A stretch of 32,337 bases of DNA from Chara braunii (GCA_003427395.1 BFEA01000090.1:1308622-1340958); one strand, 5' to 3'; shown: positions 1-9,774, numbered from the stretch's first letter. The notes: generated by a model not told the origin, from the letters alone. Program-made: numbers and translations.

Positions 1-855
1 CTCTCTCGAAGGATGGTGGGTTCGCACATCGACTGATACCAGTCGACGGTATCAGTGGATGGTATCTGTTGAACTATTTGGCAACAGGGAACAGACCTGG
101 AATTAGATCTGACCCTGTGCAGCACACCGAACATATTCGGGGCTTTCCCGAACGAGCGAGAACACGTTCGGGTGTTCGGCCGATCACACACCGAACACAT
201 TCGGGGCTTTCCCGAACGGGCGAGAACACGTTCGGGTGTTCGGCCGATCACTTCCCGAACGTGTTCAGTCGAACATATTTTATTTTAATGATTTTTTTAT
301 TTTTTTTAATTTTAATTGGTTTTTATTTAAATTTTTAATTGGTTTTTAGGTTTTCAATTTTCGACTCGAGTTTGGTTACAAATTTGAACATACCTCCCAG
401 GCAAAAGTTGTTTGTATTATTATTTCACATAACATAAAGTATATTTTTGGAGATTTTTCTGAGAACTCCTTTTTATATATATATATGTATTTATACGTTC
501 AGGTTTGGAGGGTTTTGGCGTTCGTTCGCGTTCAGTCTCAAACGTTTGGGTTCGGCCACTGAGCGTGAACACGATGCTACAGAGATCTCACCTCTGTATA
601 TAACCATTTGAAACAGAAAGTGAAAGAGAACGGCCAAAGAAAGAAGTTTCAGCTTTGAACAAAGAAGCTTGTGACAAAGAAGTTTTACAAAAAAAAAAAC
701 AAACAAACAAGTTTTTCCAAGAAAGATGGCAACGAAAAAGTTTTTTGCTCACCAAACAAAAATATAACAGCAATTGAATTGAGCGAGAGGAGGGGACGAT
801 ACTGTCACCCGATACCATCGATCGATACCGTCGACCAATACCGTCGATACTAAGT
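1..855. repeat. Repeat element bounded by an inverted repeat, with palindromic ends
   Basis: A 25-bp segment at 42-66 recurs inverted at 811-835 with about four mismatches. The left end also folds on itself: an 8-bp stem at 33-40 and 48-55 encloses a 7-base loop built on GTCGAC. The right end repeats the same 'gataccgtcga' word twice. The interior holds a 64-bp tandem repeat and an AT-rich stretch (270-480). Around 398-436 it contains the word 'ggcaaaagttgtttgtatt' followed by a 'cacataacat'-like stretch, which recurs inside the element at 15.7-16.2 kb, so the two are probably related non-autonomous transposons. No transposase is visible. Outer boundaries and target duplication are not resolved. 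Confidence 0.5.
123..250. repeat. 64-bp tandem repeat, two copies, built on inverted CGAAC/GTTCG words
   Basis: Unit one starts at 123 and unit two at 187. They differ at only a few bases. Each contains 'ttcggggctttcccgaacg' followed by 'gaacacgttcgggtgttcgg', so each unit can form GTTCG/CGAAC stem-loops. The following 'cttcccgaacgtgttcag' looks like a third, partial unit. Confidence 0.75.
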
Positions 856-1769
856 TTCAGAACTTGGGAGGTCTGGAGAAAAAACTCCGCAGGCTGGAAG
901 GGCAAGAGAGATATAAGGGATGGGTGGACGGCAAGGCATGGACATCCATCCTTAGCAAGGCAGCACACGCAGCAAATGAAGCCGAAAGCTAGAAAACACG
1001 AACAACGACGAAGCTGAAAGAACTCGCTCAAAGGTAAGAGCACTTTGGCTGCTGACCCCCCATCATTTGAAAAAAAAAGGGGGAAAAAAAAAGCAGTTGG
1101 ATCGGGTTAGTAGAGCATTCTGCTGCGACTTCACATTTGTAGCTGAAGGCAAGGGCGGAATAAAATTTGTGACTGCACAACTGCCCGCCTGACAGAGTCC
1201 ATAGAATGCAAAAGAAGCATATAATGCTTTGTTTGGAAGCGTGTTATATGCTCCGCTGAGAAAAGAAAACGTAATCCGACGATATAACACCGACTTCAGT
1301 CGAGTCCTTTTTTTTCCCTGAAGCAGCAGTCGGTAGGCTGAGGTTGATATAAAATTGATTGACGACAAGCCAAAGGTCTTAAACCAAGTTTGAAGTGCGC
1401 ACAGCAGTACGAGAAGGCTGCGATTTCCGAAGAAAGATTAGGTCGACCGAGTTAAAGAAGTCAAACCGGGACATAAAACCGAGGCGCCCAACCAGATCAA
1501 CTAAGGTGTAACCGGGCCAACCAGGGTTAATGAAACAGTGCTATGCGATTGAGCACGAAAGCGCATATGCGCTAAGAAGCGACCAAAAGCGCACAGGATT
1601 AGAACAAAGGGAGGAGAAAGAGGGAGAAGATTTCCGAGGGGGGGACGGACGCATCAAGTTTGTCTTGGGTTGGGGTAGCTGGATATTACGTGGTAGGGGT
1701 TGAGGGACGGGAGTTGTTTGGAAGGCGGGGAGGGGGGGGGGGGAGGGGGAGGAGCTTCCGGAATGTACA
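856..1769. other. No gene recognised; G-run at 1725-1753
   Basis: No conserved open frame is visible. Reading frames here are short and interrupted. The end of the stretch (1725-1753) is almost pure guanine on the plus strand, with four or more G-runs that could form a G-quadruplex. Confidence 0.6.
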
Positions 1770-1878
1770 GAATGTGACAGAAAATCAACCGGGACATGAC
1801 GAAAAACAATGGACGAAAAAGGGAAATGGGGCACTGCCCACATCGACCCAACCAGAAACAGGGACAAAGGGTGAGAAG
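1770..1878. repeat. Left copy of an exact 109-bp duplication (assembly chimera)
   Basis: Bases 1770-1878 recur without visible difference at 1917-2025, separated only by the 38-bp adapter. The duplication ends exactly at the adapter, as expected when an untrimmed mate-pair read is assembled through its junction. It is probably one genomic copy. Confidence 0.93.
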
Positions 1879-1916
1879 CTGTCTCTTATACACATCTAGA
1901 TGTGTATAAGAGACAG
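1879..1916. other. Nextera mate-pair junction adapter (Tn5 mosaic ends), sequencing artefact
   Basis: The sequence is CTGTCTCTTATACACATCT (1879-1897) followed by its exact reverse complement (1898-1916). This is the pair of Tn5 transposase mosaic ends used as the circularisation junction in Nextera mate-pair libraries. Translated, it gives the well-known artefactual peptides containing 'SYTHLDVYKRQ' on one strand and 'LSLIHI' / 'MCIRDR' on the other. It is not a natural insertion: the flanks are a perfect 109-bp repeat rather than a 9-bp Tn5 target duplication, and there is no transposon body. Confidence 0.97.
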
Positions 1917-2025
1917 GAATGTGACAGAAAATCAACCGGGACATGACGAAAAACAATGGACGAAAAAGGGAAATGGGGCACTGCCCACATCGACCCAACC
2001 AGAAACAGGGACAAAGGGTGAGAAG
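1917..2025. repeat. Right copy of the 109-bp duplication (assembly chimera)
   Basis: Exact repeat of 1770-1878. The genuine locus most likely runs from 1878 directly into 2026, so 147 bp (1879-2025) are surplus. Confidence 0.93.
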
Positions 2026-4676
2026 ATGACCCTACGGTGTGGACCATTCCTCGATCAGGACCACCGTCATCTCGAGGAACATGCAAGCATGCAAGAAAGC
2101 GAGAACGCCAAAAAGGCTTTGCCTCTTTCGAGGGAAGACCTGGATCAACAATGCTAGTGGCAAGCAAGAGGGCGAGGAAAAGTCGAGGAAGGGAAGATGC
2201 AGAGAAAGATCGGCTGACGATGCACAGAAAGATCAGGCAGCGGTAATGACGGTGGCAGCTCTTTACAATGAACAAAGTGTGCCATGAAAAGAGGCAAAAC
2301 AGGACACAGCCACACTGGCCTCTTACACTGGTGCTGAGCTGCCGTCTTATTCAAATAGAGAGCATATTCTACTAGTACTCTCCGCTACCACCACTTTCCT
2401 AAAGCTGCACCAACAGACAAGAACCCCTTCTTTCTCAGCGAGAACGTAGACAGACAAGCCCGCGCGCGCGCCCTCACCCACCCTTGGCTCCCACTCCGCT
2501 TCTTGTGCTCTCTCCATGGACGCATCATCCTAACAGCGACCAATGGGCACGTGTACTTAGTCTCTCACCCAAGCATCCAACAATAACTGCCCTGTGATGG
2601 ACACTCTGCTGGAAGGTACTCCAAGCAGGAGCACCCTTCCCTTCATGCCATACCTGCTTCTTCATCTTCTTCATCTTCTTCTTTCTACATATATCTATCT
2701 ATCTATATATATATCACCCCGACTTGCGGTTATGCCAAATAGCATCTGCATGGCTTCCATGCTGTCCCCAACAAAACTGGTCAAAGTCAACTACTTACTG
2801 TGAAACAACCCGAACGCCCTCACAGCGAGGAGACCGCAAGCCACAGTGCGACAGCACGTCACTTCCCGACAGGATACGTTACGCACGTCAAGTGCGCAAG
2901 ATGGTTTTTGTAGCTTGGCCCCAGCAAATAGCCCAGTGGTAAGAGACAACTTTACAGCTCCCCCGGACTCCGAAGAAGAATCTATGTCTAGACCCCGCCT
3001 CTCTTCTTTTCACGCCCGACCACAATCTGTGGGATCAAGCCGCGACATCTCCGCCCCTTTGCTTCCCACCTCTCACCACTTCCTTCGGCCACGGCCAAAG
3101 ACTCGAAGGGAGAGAGGTAGACCAGGAAATGCTGCAAAAGATCAATTGAACTGAAAAAAGAACTCCGACCTACACAAGGGCCCTCCTCACATAGTCCCGA
3201 TCCCAATCCCGTGCTGGCCCGATCCCGACTCCAATCCCAACCCTGAACAGAGCAGAGGGCCCACCCTCACACATCAACCCGCCCGCCCAAGATTGGCCCA
3301 GATATAAAAGCCACGGAGCTGCTGCTGCAAGGGGTTCATGTTCCTACAGTCCTGGAGATTGACACCCACAGGCGGCCGCCATGCTGTCGTCTCTCCTCTC
3401 CTTCCTCCATGTGCCCAACCCTTGCTCACCACTGGAGCGATCAGTGCAAACCACACACACATCACAGCGCTCAGCAGAGCTACTTCGCCACCTGCGAAAC
3501 TACTCTGCTCCCGCCCTGTGCCGATTCCACCCTCCACCATAGATGATTGGCGATCGATCGCCGCACGCATTTGCTTTGACACAAAGGCTCAGCGACGTAA
3601 CTTAATGTGCTTGGGAACTGCCCTCGTTCTGTGTGACTTAGGATGGACCTCCTTGCCCTGCCCCGTGCACCCTCCCTCCCCCGACGCCTTCCTGCTCCTC
3701 TCCCCACCTGAACACGCACAAACGCAACACGACTGGCACCCAAGCAAACGGACCTCCAATGGTGGGGGAAAATGCAAAAATATCGCAAACGTACCCAACC
3801 AACCATGTGCCAGCTTGAGCTCGAGGGCCAGTACACACACACCCCTCTGCTCTTTGAGCAAGGCGAATGTATAACAAAATGCTGAACAACTTCGCTTTGC
3901 CTGGTCTGCACCAAAGAAAGGTCATCGCATGTCCCTCTCCATCTTCCCGCTCTTACACGGCAAGTTTGACGAGACTGCCCATCACCTCTTCCCAACCGAA
4001 CAGTCCACTTGCACATAGCAAACACCTCTTCGGCGCCATGATCTTTGAGGCCATACCACCAAAACTTGATGTGCTTCGTCTGCGCGCATTACACTTCTCT
4101 CACCCCGTCTCTAAATTGCCTCAAACACAGGAGGTGCCAGTGCCAGGCAGAATCAAGCGGCATCGAGTGCAATCATCAAGATATCATTTCAAATCAATAC
4201 AACGTCGAGGGACAGAGGCCAACTCACCCGGAAAGTTGGGCGTCTCCGGCATCGCTTGAAGGCTTTGGTGCTCAAGCCCTCTCACTGGAATCGCCTCACC
4301 GGCTGCGATGTAACCTACAAGCATCCACGTTGACCCCTTTCCACCACTTGTCTTACCTTATATGGGCTCTAACACTGATCCACAACCAGTAATTTCACTA
4401 CAGGCTTTGATATTAATGCTGTCCGATGCAAAAACCATACGGCACAACAGCAGCACTTCCATCCCATCTAATGCCCATTGCTCAGTGCGCCATCAGCGAT
4501 CAGGTCCTCCCGCATGCAAGCGCTAAGGCCTGGCAAGCTTCTGCCGTCAACTGCAAGTACAAACCAACGAACACCTACACCGGTTCCTTCGAAAAGAACG
4601 TAGATATCTACCATAAGCATAATTATGCATTTCTGGCTTGGAACGGCCCGACCCTTATTGCCCATCGAGAACCCAC

Positions 4677-4680
<4 letters not shown>
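2026..4680. other. Gene-poor flank, pyrimidine-rich on the plus strand
   Basis: Open frames of up to about 180 residues exist here (for example 3338-3874 plus and 3480-4025 minus). They lie opposite each other in C-rich low-complexity DNA, resemble no family I know and lack credible domain features. Small repeats include a CG run near 2460-2470 and a TATC/TA tract at 2692-2712. From about 2.4 kb to 6.2 kb the plus strand is rich in C and T, so the strand coding for the kinase is purine-rich. The region lies 3' of the kinase gene and may include its terminator or an untranslated exon, but no signal could be assigned. Confidence 0.5.

Positions 4681-4760
<80 letters not shown>
4681..4760. repeat. 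(TC)40 microsatellite
   Basis: Eighty uninterrupted bases of TC. A homopurine-homopyrimidine mirror repeat of this length can form intramolecular triplex DNA. Frames crossing it give meaningless Leu-Ser or Arg-Glu polymers. Confidence 0.98.
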
Positions 4761-4763
<3 letters not shown>

Positions 4764-5912
4764 TCTACCAATCCAACCCAACCCAACCCGTAACTTGTCA
4801 TCCCATCCCCGCTTACCTCTTTGCTTTCCTTGCGCTCCCATGTATAAAGACAATACAGGCCTGCAGGTACAGAGGATAGAAGATTAGGTCTTACTTCCAC
4901 CTTCAAGTCCGCCGCCTTCCAACACCCGGAGTTCTTTTGTGTCCCTCTCCCTTTCCGGACAGATGTGTACAAGGTCGACATCGTAGCATTTACAGCTGCA
5001 AACAACACGGGAGAACAACTCCGTGGCCCTCTTGCATCATGTAACCTCCTGTGGATATCATCCACTCCCCTGGCCTTCTTGTTGGACCCCCTATCCCCAA
5101 TCCACGCGGCAATGCTACCGCCTTCGCTAGACTCAACATGACTGCCCACAACACTACCTCCACCTCTGTACGTACACACCCACACCCACCCACCCACCCA
5201 CACACACACGCATCCTACCGTTCTTTCCTTGAGCCGACATTATTTCCAAGTCATGGATCAACAACCAACGGCGAGAGCCTGCGAGAAGCCTTAGATCGAT
5301 TGCCTTTGCCGGTAAAGTGCAACTCGAAGCATGCTGGACTCGCTTGAGTAGGCCAGAAAAAGCCCCTGATATTGCAATCACAACTACCCCGCCTCGCTCT
5401 TCCCCTCAACTTGACCATTGTCCCTTCCTTAACCCTCTTCCTCCCCCCCCCCCCCCCTCCTCCCGCCTCCCCCCCAGCAATCCCCCTGGACACTCCAACA
5501 AAATGCTCCAGGATTTCAAGGGTGCATTTCTGCTACCGTGCTCACGCCTAGTATCCTTCCTCCATCCTCTTAACTTGTGGCCAACCGAACAGCAAAAGGG
5601 GAGGAGCGAAGGACAGGGGAGACGAACCGACTCAAAATCCAGTCTAAGCTCTCATGAATATGTCAAAACCTGATCTAAACAATCAATTAAAAATTTGGAA
5701 ATTATCACCTGGCACAGCATGTTACGGGAGACAGAGACCTATATTCCCATCCCAAGAATTGAAAGAGTTTAAATACCTATCTCATACTTTGACAGCCGCA
5801 CAACTCGCCTCGTGCTCAGCAAGACCGCTGGCGAGCAGTTATCTTGTCGGGGATTCCTTCTCCCAATGTCTGACTTCCTCCCTTGTCGCTCTGTCTCCTT
5901 TTCCTCTCCCTC

Positions 5913-5915
<3 letters not shown>
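4761..5915. other. No gene recognised; CACC and poly-C low-complexity tracts
   Basis: Contains a CACCC/CA tract near 5175-5210 and a run of 15 C at 5443-5457. The frames present are short, overlap on both strands and show no recognisable protein. Confidence 0.5.

Positions 5916-5984
<69 letters not shown>
5916..5984. repeat. (CT)n microsatellite, about 69 bp
   Basis: Pure CT dinucleotides. It lies about 280 bp beyond the kinase stop codon, so on the minus strand it would be a GA tract in or just after the 3' untranslated region. Confidence 0.97.
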
Positions 5985-5987
<3 letters not shown>

Positions 5988-6262
5988 TCCTCGAGCAGAA
6001 CATTTCTCACACTCTTTCCCCACCTTTAGCAGAGTTCCGCTTTCCCTGTCTCCATTGCTAGTTCCACGTTCCCGGTCTTCAGAGCTCTGCACTGTGCAGT
6101 CCGTCGTGTCTCTCTTTCCATCTTCCACAAAAACTCCCAAGTAAAGAGAGTTTCACAGCATCTGACAGCAGTCCTGTTTTGCAAGAAAGAGAGCGAACGG
6201 CATTGGACCTGAACATAACTTATGCTAAATCGTTTCCCACTGTATGTCCATCCACACTGACC

Positions 6263-7585
6263 TCAGTCATTGCCATGGCCGTGCGTCGTTAGCACCTTCT
6301 CAGTGCCAAGAGGCAATCCATCGGGCCGGGTCACCCACTTCTTCTTCTGCTGACTTGCGGGCACGGTTACGAGGTGGGTCGTCCCGTTGCTAGACTCCAT
6401 GAGGTCAGCTGTGTCATTTGCACCATTACGACCGTGGACACCGGAAGGCGGCCAGCCCTTGTGCTGCTCGTATAGTCGTTTTTCCATAATAAGGGCGGCT
6501 GCAGACGTCTTCCTGGCGACTTGCTGAGAGCCCATGGAGGTGGTTGACGAGCTCAGAGGCATACGCCGAGTGCTTTGCAACACGTGCACACCCTGGTCCA
6601 TGCCATCCTCCACGGCAGCTACCCTGTTCTGCTGGGAGTGATGATAGTCCTTCTCCCTCGGTTGCTCTCGGAGGTCCCGTCCCTCCCGCTGCTGTTCTCT
6701 CGGGTACTCCCTAATGTCTCGGCTCTCTCGGTGCTGCTGTTGCGAGTTATGTGCCTCTCTGTCCCTCGATTCTCGGTCTCTCCCTTCCCGATCTCTGCTA
6801 TCACGGTCCCTACCCTCACGGGGCTCACGAAGAACTTGCTCATGATGTCGTCGGTGGCTTTCTCTCTCCCTCTGTTCCCTTTCTCGATGCTCCCTCTCTC
6901 TGTCCCGTTCCCCGTGATGGTGCCGCTTCAGCACATGCCTCGCATTCGCATGAACGTGGTGGCCGTGTGCGCCGCCATAATGATCCCCACTCCTCCCTCC
7001 TTGTCCCACCAGAATCGACGCTTCCGGAGGCGCTGGTGGATAGCCACTGTGCAGTGGCAAGTCGGGTACAGTGATGCTCTTCGCTGGGCGCCCCCGTGGT
7101 GGTGGCAGCGGCGCTCCTGGCGGCAATCGCTCATCGTCCTTTGTCAACCCCCAAAGAGCTGCTCCTGACGTTCCCGGTTTCACCATAGGCTGTGGTCCGC
7201 TTTTCGACGAAGGCAGTACTCGCGGGGCAGCCCTTGGGCTGCTATCCCGTCTTTCCCCCGGAAGCTGCCCAGCATGAGGTCCGAGTCCTATCAACCCCGC
7301 CGAATGCTCAATCAACGGCGGAAACTTGTCGCTCTTTGACGTCTTCGAGGAGCTCAGCGCAAGCCGCATCCTGTTCGTGTGCATCGTCAATGATGTGTCC
7401 AGCTCCGCATTATGAATATGGGGCAGTCGCACCTTCGCCTGCCGCCTGTTGTCGTTCCTCGGCTCAACCTTCCTCAGCCTGTTTCTCCGTGCCTCTTCAT
7501 CTCTCAACTTCGCATCGTATTCTTTCGACGGCGGGTATTCCGGTAAGCTCGATGGTTCACAAGGCAATGGTTTTGTGTTGAAGAA
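6263..7585 (-). CDS. CRK/CDKC-like protein kinase, last coding exon (end of kinase domain plus C-terminal tail)
   Basis: On the minus strand this exon starts at 7585 after a 'tgattgcag' acceptor and ends with TGA at 6265-6263, giving 440 residues. It opens with 'FFNTKPLPCEPSSLPEYPPS' followed by 'KEYDAKLRDEEARR'. This is the diagnostic end of the kinase domain and basic helix of plant CRK proteins of the At1g54610/IBS1 type, which are cyclin-dependent-kinase-related Ser/Thr kinases. The rest is low-complexity: Pro/Ser/Gly-rich to about residue 195, His-rich around 200-225, then about 90 residues dominated by RE, RD and RES dipeptides (nucleotides about 6925-6650), then a Ser/Thr-rich tail with a 'QQKKKWVTRPDG' basic patch. 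The RE/RD tract resembles alternating-charge domains of splicing-associated proteins and of CDK12/13, and is not typical of this plant family as I know it. The exon joins in phase 0 to the exon at 11477-11704. The long plus-strand frame opposite (6575-7168) is a shadow. Confidence 0.93.
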   Translation of the reverse strand, partial: FFNTKPLPCEPSSLPEYPPSKEYDAKLRDEEARRNRLRKVEPRNDNRRQAKVRLPHIHNAELDTSLTMHTNRMRLALSSSKTSKSDKFPPLIEHSAGLIGLGPHAGQLPGERRDSSPRAAPRVLPSSKSGPQPMVKPGTSGAALWGLTKDDERLPPGAPLPPPRGRPAKSITVPDLPLHSGYPPAPPEASILVGQGGRSGDHYGGAHGHHVHANARHVLKRHHHGERDREREHREREQRERESHRRHHEQVLREPREGRDRDSRDREGRDRESRDREAHNSQQQHRESRDIREYPREQQREGRDLREQPREKDYHHSQQNRVAAVEDGMDQGVHVLQSTRRMPLSSSTTSMGSQQVARKTSAAALIMEKRLYEQHKGWPPSGVHGRNGANDTADLMESSNGTTHLVTVPASQQKKKWVTRPDGLPLGTEKVLTTHGHGND

Positions 7586-7808
7586 CTGCAATCACATGAT
7601 GATACCAGGCACTCAACGTTTGTGTCACGCTCACTCGCACCAACACATCCAGGACATGTGCGACTAAAAAACAAGACTGAATAGACGCACACTTTTCAAC
7701 AATTTTCTTTTTGCCTCCTGCCAACAAAACAACAGGAGGGGGGTAATAAAAGACAAAATAGACACACATGCATCCAATACATGCTCATAAATGGGGCTAC
7801 CAAATTCA

Positions 7809-7903
7809 CCCCTGAATAGAACAACCCTGGTCATTATCGCTGTACCTCGACAGCGAATGGGCCAACTACAGCATTAATACCAGGCATTCTATTTGGGCGA
7901 AGA
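7809..7903. mobile_element. Short foldback element (family II), copy 1
   Basis: About 95 bp with imperfect terminal inverted repeats: 'cctgaatagaac' at the left and 'gcattctatttggg' at the right. A shared interior includes 'tcattatcgctgtacctcg'. It matches the better preserved copies at 13.4 and 20.8 kb. Too short to code; a non-autonomous MITE-like element. Confidence 0.7.
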
Positions 7904-7934
7904 CGACAGTAGTAAGGATGTCTAAATGACGACG

Positions 7935-7981
7935 ATGATGAAATTGTTTGATATAGGTCCTCTATATGTCAATTTCATCAT
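7935..7981. repeat. Perfect 12-bp inverted repeat (hairpin)
   Basis: 'atgatgaaattg' at 7935-7946 is the reverse complement of 7970-7981. The loop itself contains a smaller ATATAG/CTATAT palindrome. It could be a remnant of another foldback element. Confidence 0.6.
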
Positions 7982-8027
7982 TTATTGACTCATTCATCCA
8001 TTTTCAAGTCTAAAGAAACTCGGTGAA

Positions 8028-8255
8028 TCTGGATGAAGCAGACTGCTACATCCATGACCATCGCAACGACCAAAAGTCAGATGCTGAACAGCTAAGAATT
8101 GGAAAAATCCGATATGGAAAGTACTGTCATTTTTGCTGCATCCGGACTGAAAGTTGAACCGAAAATACAGATATGGTGACCGTTCGTTTTATTCAGTGGA
8201 CAATGGAAGATCTGTCAGCACATCTGGATGAGGCAGACTGCTACATCCATGACCT
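8028..8255. repeat. 32-bp direct repeat flanking a decayed family II element
   Basis: Bases 8028-8059 and 8224-8255 are identical except for one position (core 'cagactgctacatccatgac'). Between them, around 8121-8207, is a degraded family II foldback copy that retains 'ctgcatccggactgaaagtt' and 'ggtgaccgttcgttttattc'. The direct repeat is too long to be a target duplication and suggests a local duplication. Confidence 0.55.
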
Positions 8256-8398
8256 ATCCCCTGTGACGCAGAAGACGTCCAAATACTCTGTAGGTGTTGG
8301 TACTTTTAAAGGGCTTTAGGGCATACTCACCCTAGAACACTTTCTACTACGCTCTGGACGTGATTGCGGTCAGATTCATCCACACCAACCACCAAATG

Positions 8399-8617
8399 TG
8401 CAAAATCAGAATGAATCTTCAGCTCGAACATGGAGAGATGCACCGACATAATTTTTTTGTCTTTTGTGCATGCGGTGAGTGCCACTGAGTGGAGGAGCGC
8501 GGTCCTCTATGGATATGGATAAACATGGGCCTAGCTGCACCACTGACCATAAGCACAAAGACAAATTATGGCGGTGAATATTTCCATGTTTTGGGGGAGA
8601 TTCATTCTCATTTTGCG
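8399..8617. mobile_element. Foldback element (family III) with ~70-bp inverted arms
   Basis: The arm at 8399-8472 is inverted at 8548-8617. Both contain 'caaaat.agaatgaatct', 'aacatgga' and 'tttgtctttgtgc' words. Further single arms of the same family lie at 8872-8917 and 9132-9158, and a tandem pair at 22.5-22.8 kb. Transcripts would form a long hairpin. No transposase is present. Confidence 0.8.
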
Positions 8618-8682
8618 TAATTGGTGCCCTTTGTGGCAAGGTCCCATATCTCTAATAATCCAAAGGAAATAGAGGGTCTCGC

Positions 8683-8871
8683 GTGGGCGTCCCATGCGAG
8701 CCCCCATTCACAGTGTTGGAACAGTACGAAACTGGTCCACCACCCGTGTGGGGTGCGGGCGAGCAGGCCGATGCGGGCGGGGCAGCCCGAAACGGTGCGC
8801 CTCCCGGAAAGGCGCAGGCTGAGCAGCGCGAAGCATTTGCCCCAGTGCGAAACGGGAGGGCTGTGGGATAG
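8683..8871 (+). other. GC-rich island with a 62-codon open frame, nested between family III arms
   Basis: This stretch is far richer in G and C than the surrounding intron and is bounded on both sides by family III arms in the same orientation. Frames are open on both strands over most of it, as expected of GC-rich DNA. The plus frame starts at 8683 and ends just before the next arm. I recognise no homologue. It may be captured host sequence carried inside a MITE-like element, or simply a GC-rich element core. Confidence 0.3.
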
Positions 8872-8969
8872 TGTGTATATTTCCATGTTCTAGTGGAAGA
8901 TTCATTCAATTTTGCTCATCCTATCGGTGGAAGTAACGTGACGCCAGCCGTGAGGTTGGAGACTTACCT

Positions 8970-8971
<2 letters not shown>

Positions 8972-9025
<54 letters not shown>

Positions 9026-9026
9026 N

Positions 9027-9102
<76 letters not shown>

Positions 9103-9103
9103 A
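8972..9103. repeat. (CT)n(CA)n compound microsatellite containing an N
   Basis: CT dinucleotides from 8972 to 9078 are followed by CA to 9103 and an A-run. Base 9026 is N, so the repeat length was not resolved by the assembly. Confidence 0.97.
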
Positions 9104-9495
9104 AAAAAAAAAAGAAGAAGTAAAAGAAGTGGCCGTATATATTTCCATGTTCTAGCGGATCCTGTCGAGTGAGGTGCGCGTGATCGACAAAGGACGGGCA
9201 GCAGACAGACCGTTCGTCAGACCCCACGTGCACATATAAAAGGATCTCTATTGTTTGAATTTATTTCAGCAATCAATTCTCTATTGGTGAACTTATACAC
9301 CTCCGCCGAATGCAGAGATGCGTGCTTGAAGATTGACGCAGAATGACTCAACAAAAGGACCATCAAGTCTGAAAACCGACCCTTGTGAGGCCAGCCTCAC
9401 CGTGAAACCCGTTTTCGTGAAGCATTTCTCAAGCTATCTCGAAAAACGTCGTGCAAGAAAGACATTCAGGCCGTTGGTCGGTCGTGTTATCTCAT

Positions 9496-9570
9496 TGGAG
9501 TTTAGCCAAGTGGAAAGGCATCAGTTTTTAATACCGACCAAGTGCAAAGGTTCAAATCCTTTAGACTCCT
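9496..9570 (+). pseudogene. tRNA-Gln-like pseudogene of mitochondrial (bacterial) type, anticodon now UUA
   Basis: The sequence folds as a tRNA. The acceptor stem GGAGTT pairs with the complement at 9564-9569. The D-stem is GCC/GGC and the T-arm is AAAGG-TTCAAAT-CCTTT. From memory, the 5' half ('TGGAGTTTAGCCAAGTGG') closely resembles plant mitochondrial trnQ. The expected UUG anticodon loop TTTTGGT reads TTTTAAT, giving anticodon UUA. The T-loop has TTCAAAT for TTCGAAT, the anticodon stem has an A-C mismatch, and the 1-72 pair is T-T. These are mostly G-to-A changes. It is probably a decayed nuclear copy of mitochondrial DNA. A family I element begins nine bases after its 3' end. Alternative: a SINE head. 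A function in decoding is unlikely. Confidence 0.6.
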
Positions 9571-9578
9571 GCGATTGA

Positions 9579-9728
9579 ACCACCAGTACTTCCTAGAGTC
9601 GTGCCGGTTAACGCGCCACGATTTTAGGAAACGTACGGGCTACTATAGGAGCGCCCAAATTTATCCGACTAGAAACGTTTCTGCTCTATTTTTTTCCGCG
9701 GCCGATAGCTGGGCCAAGTACTGGTGGT
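9579..9728. mobile_element. Family I foldback element (short form), copy 1
   Basis: A 150-bp element that begins ACCACCAGTACTT and ends with the complementary AAGTACTGGTGGT, flanked by TTGA on the left and TTAA on the right (target duplication, one base mutated). The interior near the right end carries 'gcggccgatagctgggcc'. It is non-coding. Confidence 0.85.
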
Positions 9729-9774
9729 TTAATTTTTTCCAATTTAGTTTTTGCTTTGAAAGCTGACGTATCAA

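Noticed and set aside
1879-1916. Natural Tn5/IS50-like insertion
   Set aside because: Only two back-to-back 19-bp mosaic ends are present, with 109-bp exact flanking duplication and no transposon body. This matches a library adapter.
1654-1998. Minus-strand open frame of 114 residues
   Set aside because: It exists only because the frame reads through the Nextera adapter (SYTHLDVYKRQ) and the artefactual duplication.
3338-4025. Overlapping plus (178 codons) and minus (181 codons) frames
   Set aside because: Both lie in C-rich low-complexity DNA, oppose each other, and show no domain, splice or start context. No basis to prefer either.
4655-6140. Long Ser-Leu and Arg-Glu repeat frames
   Set aside because: Translations of CT/GA microsatellites.
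6575-7168. 197-codon plus-strand frame
   Set aside because: Antisense shadow of the Arg-rich kinase exon, which has clear family motifs and splice sites on the other strand.
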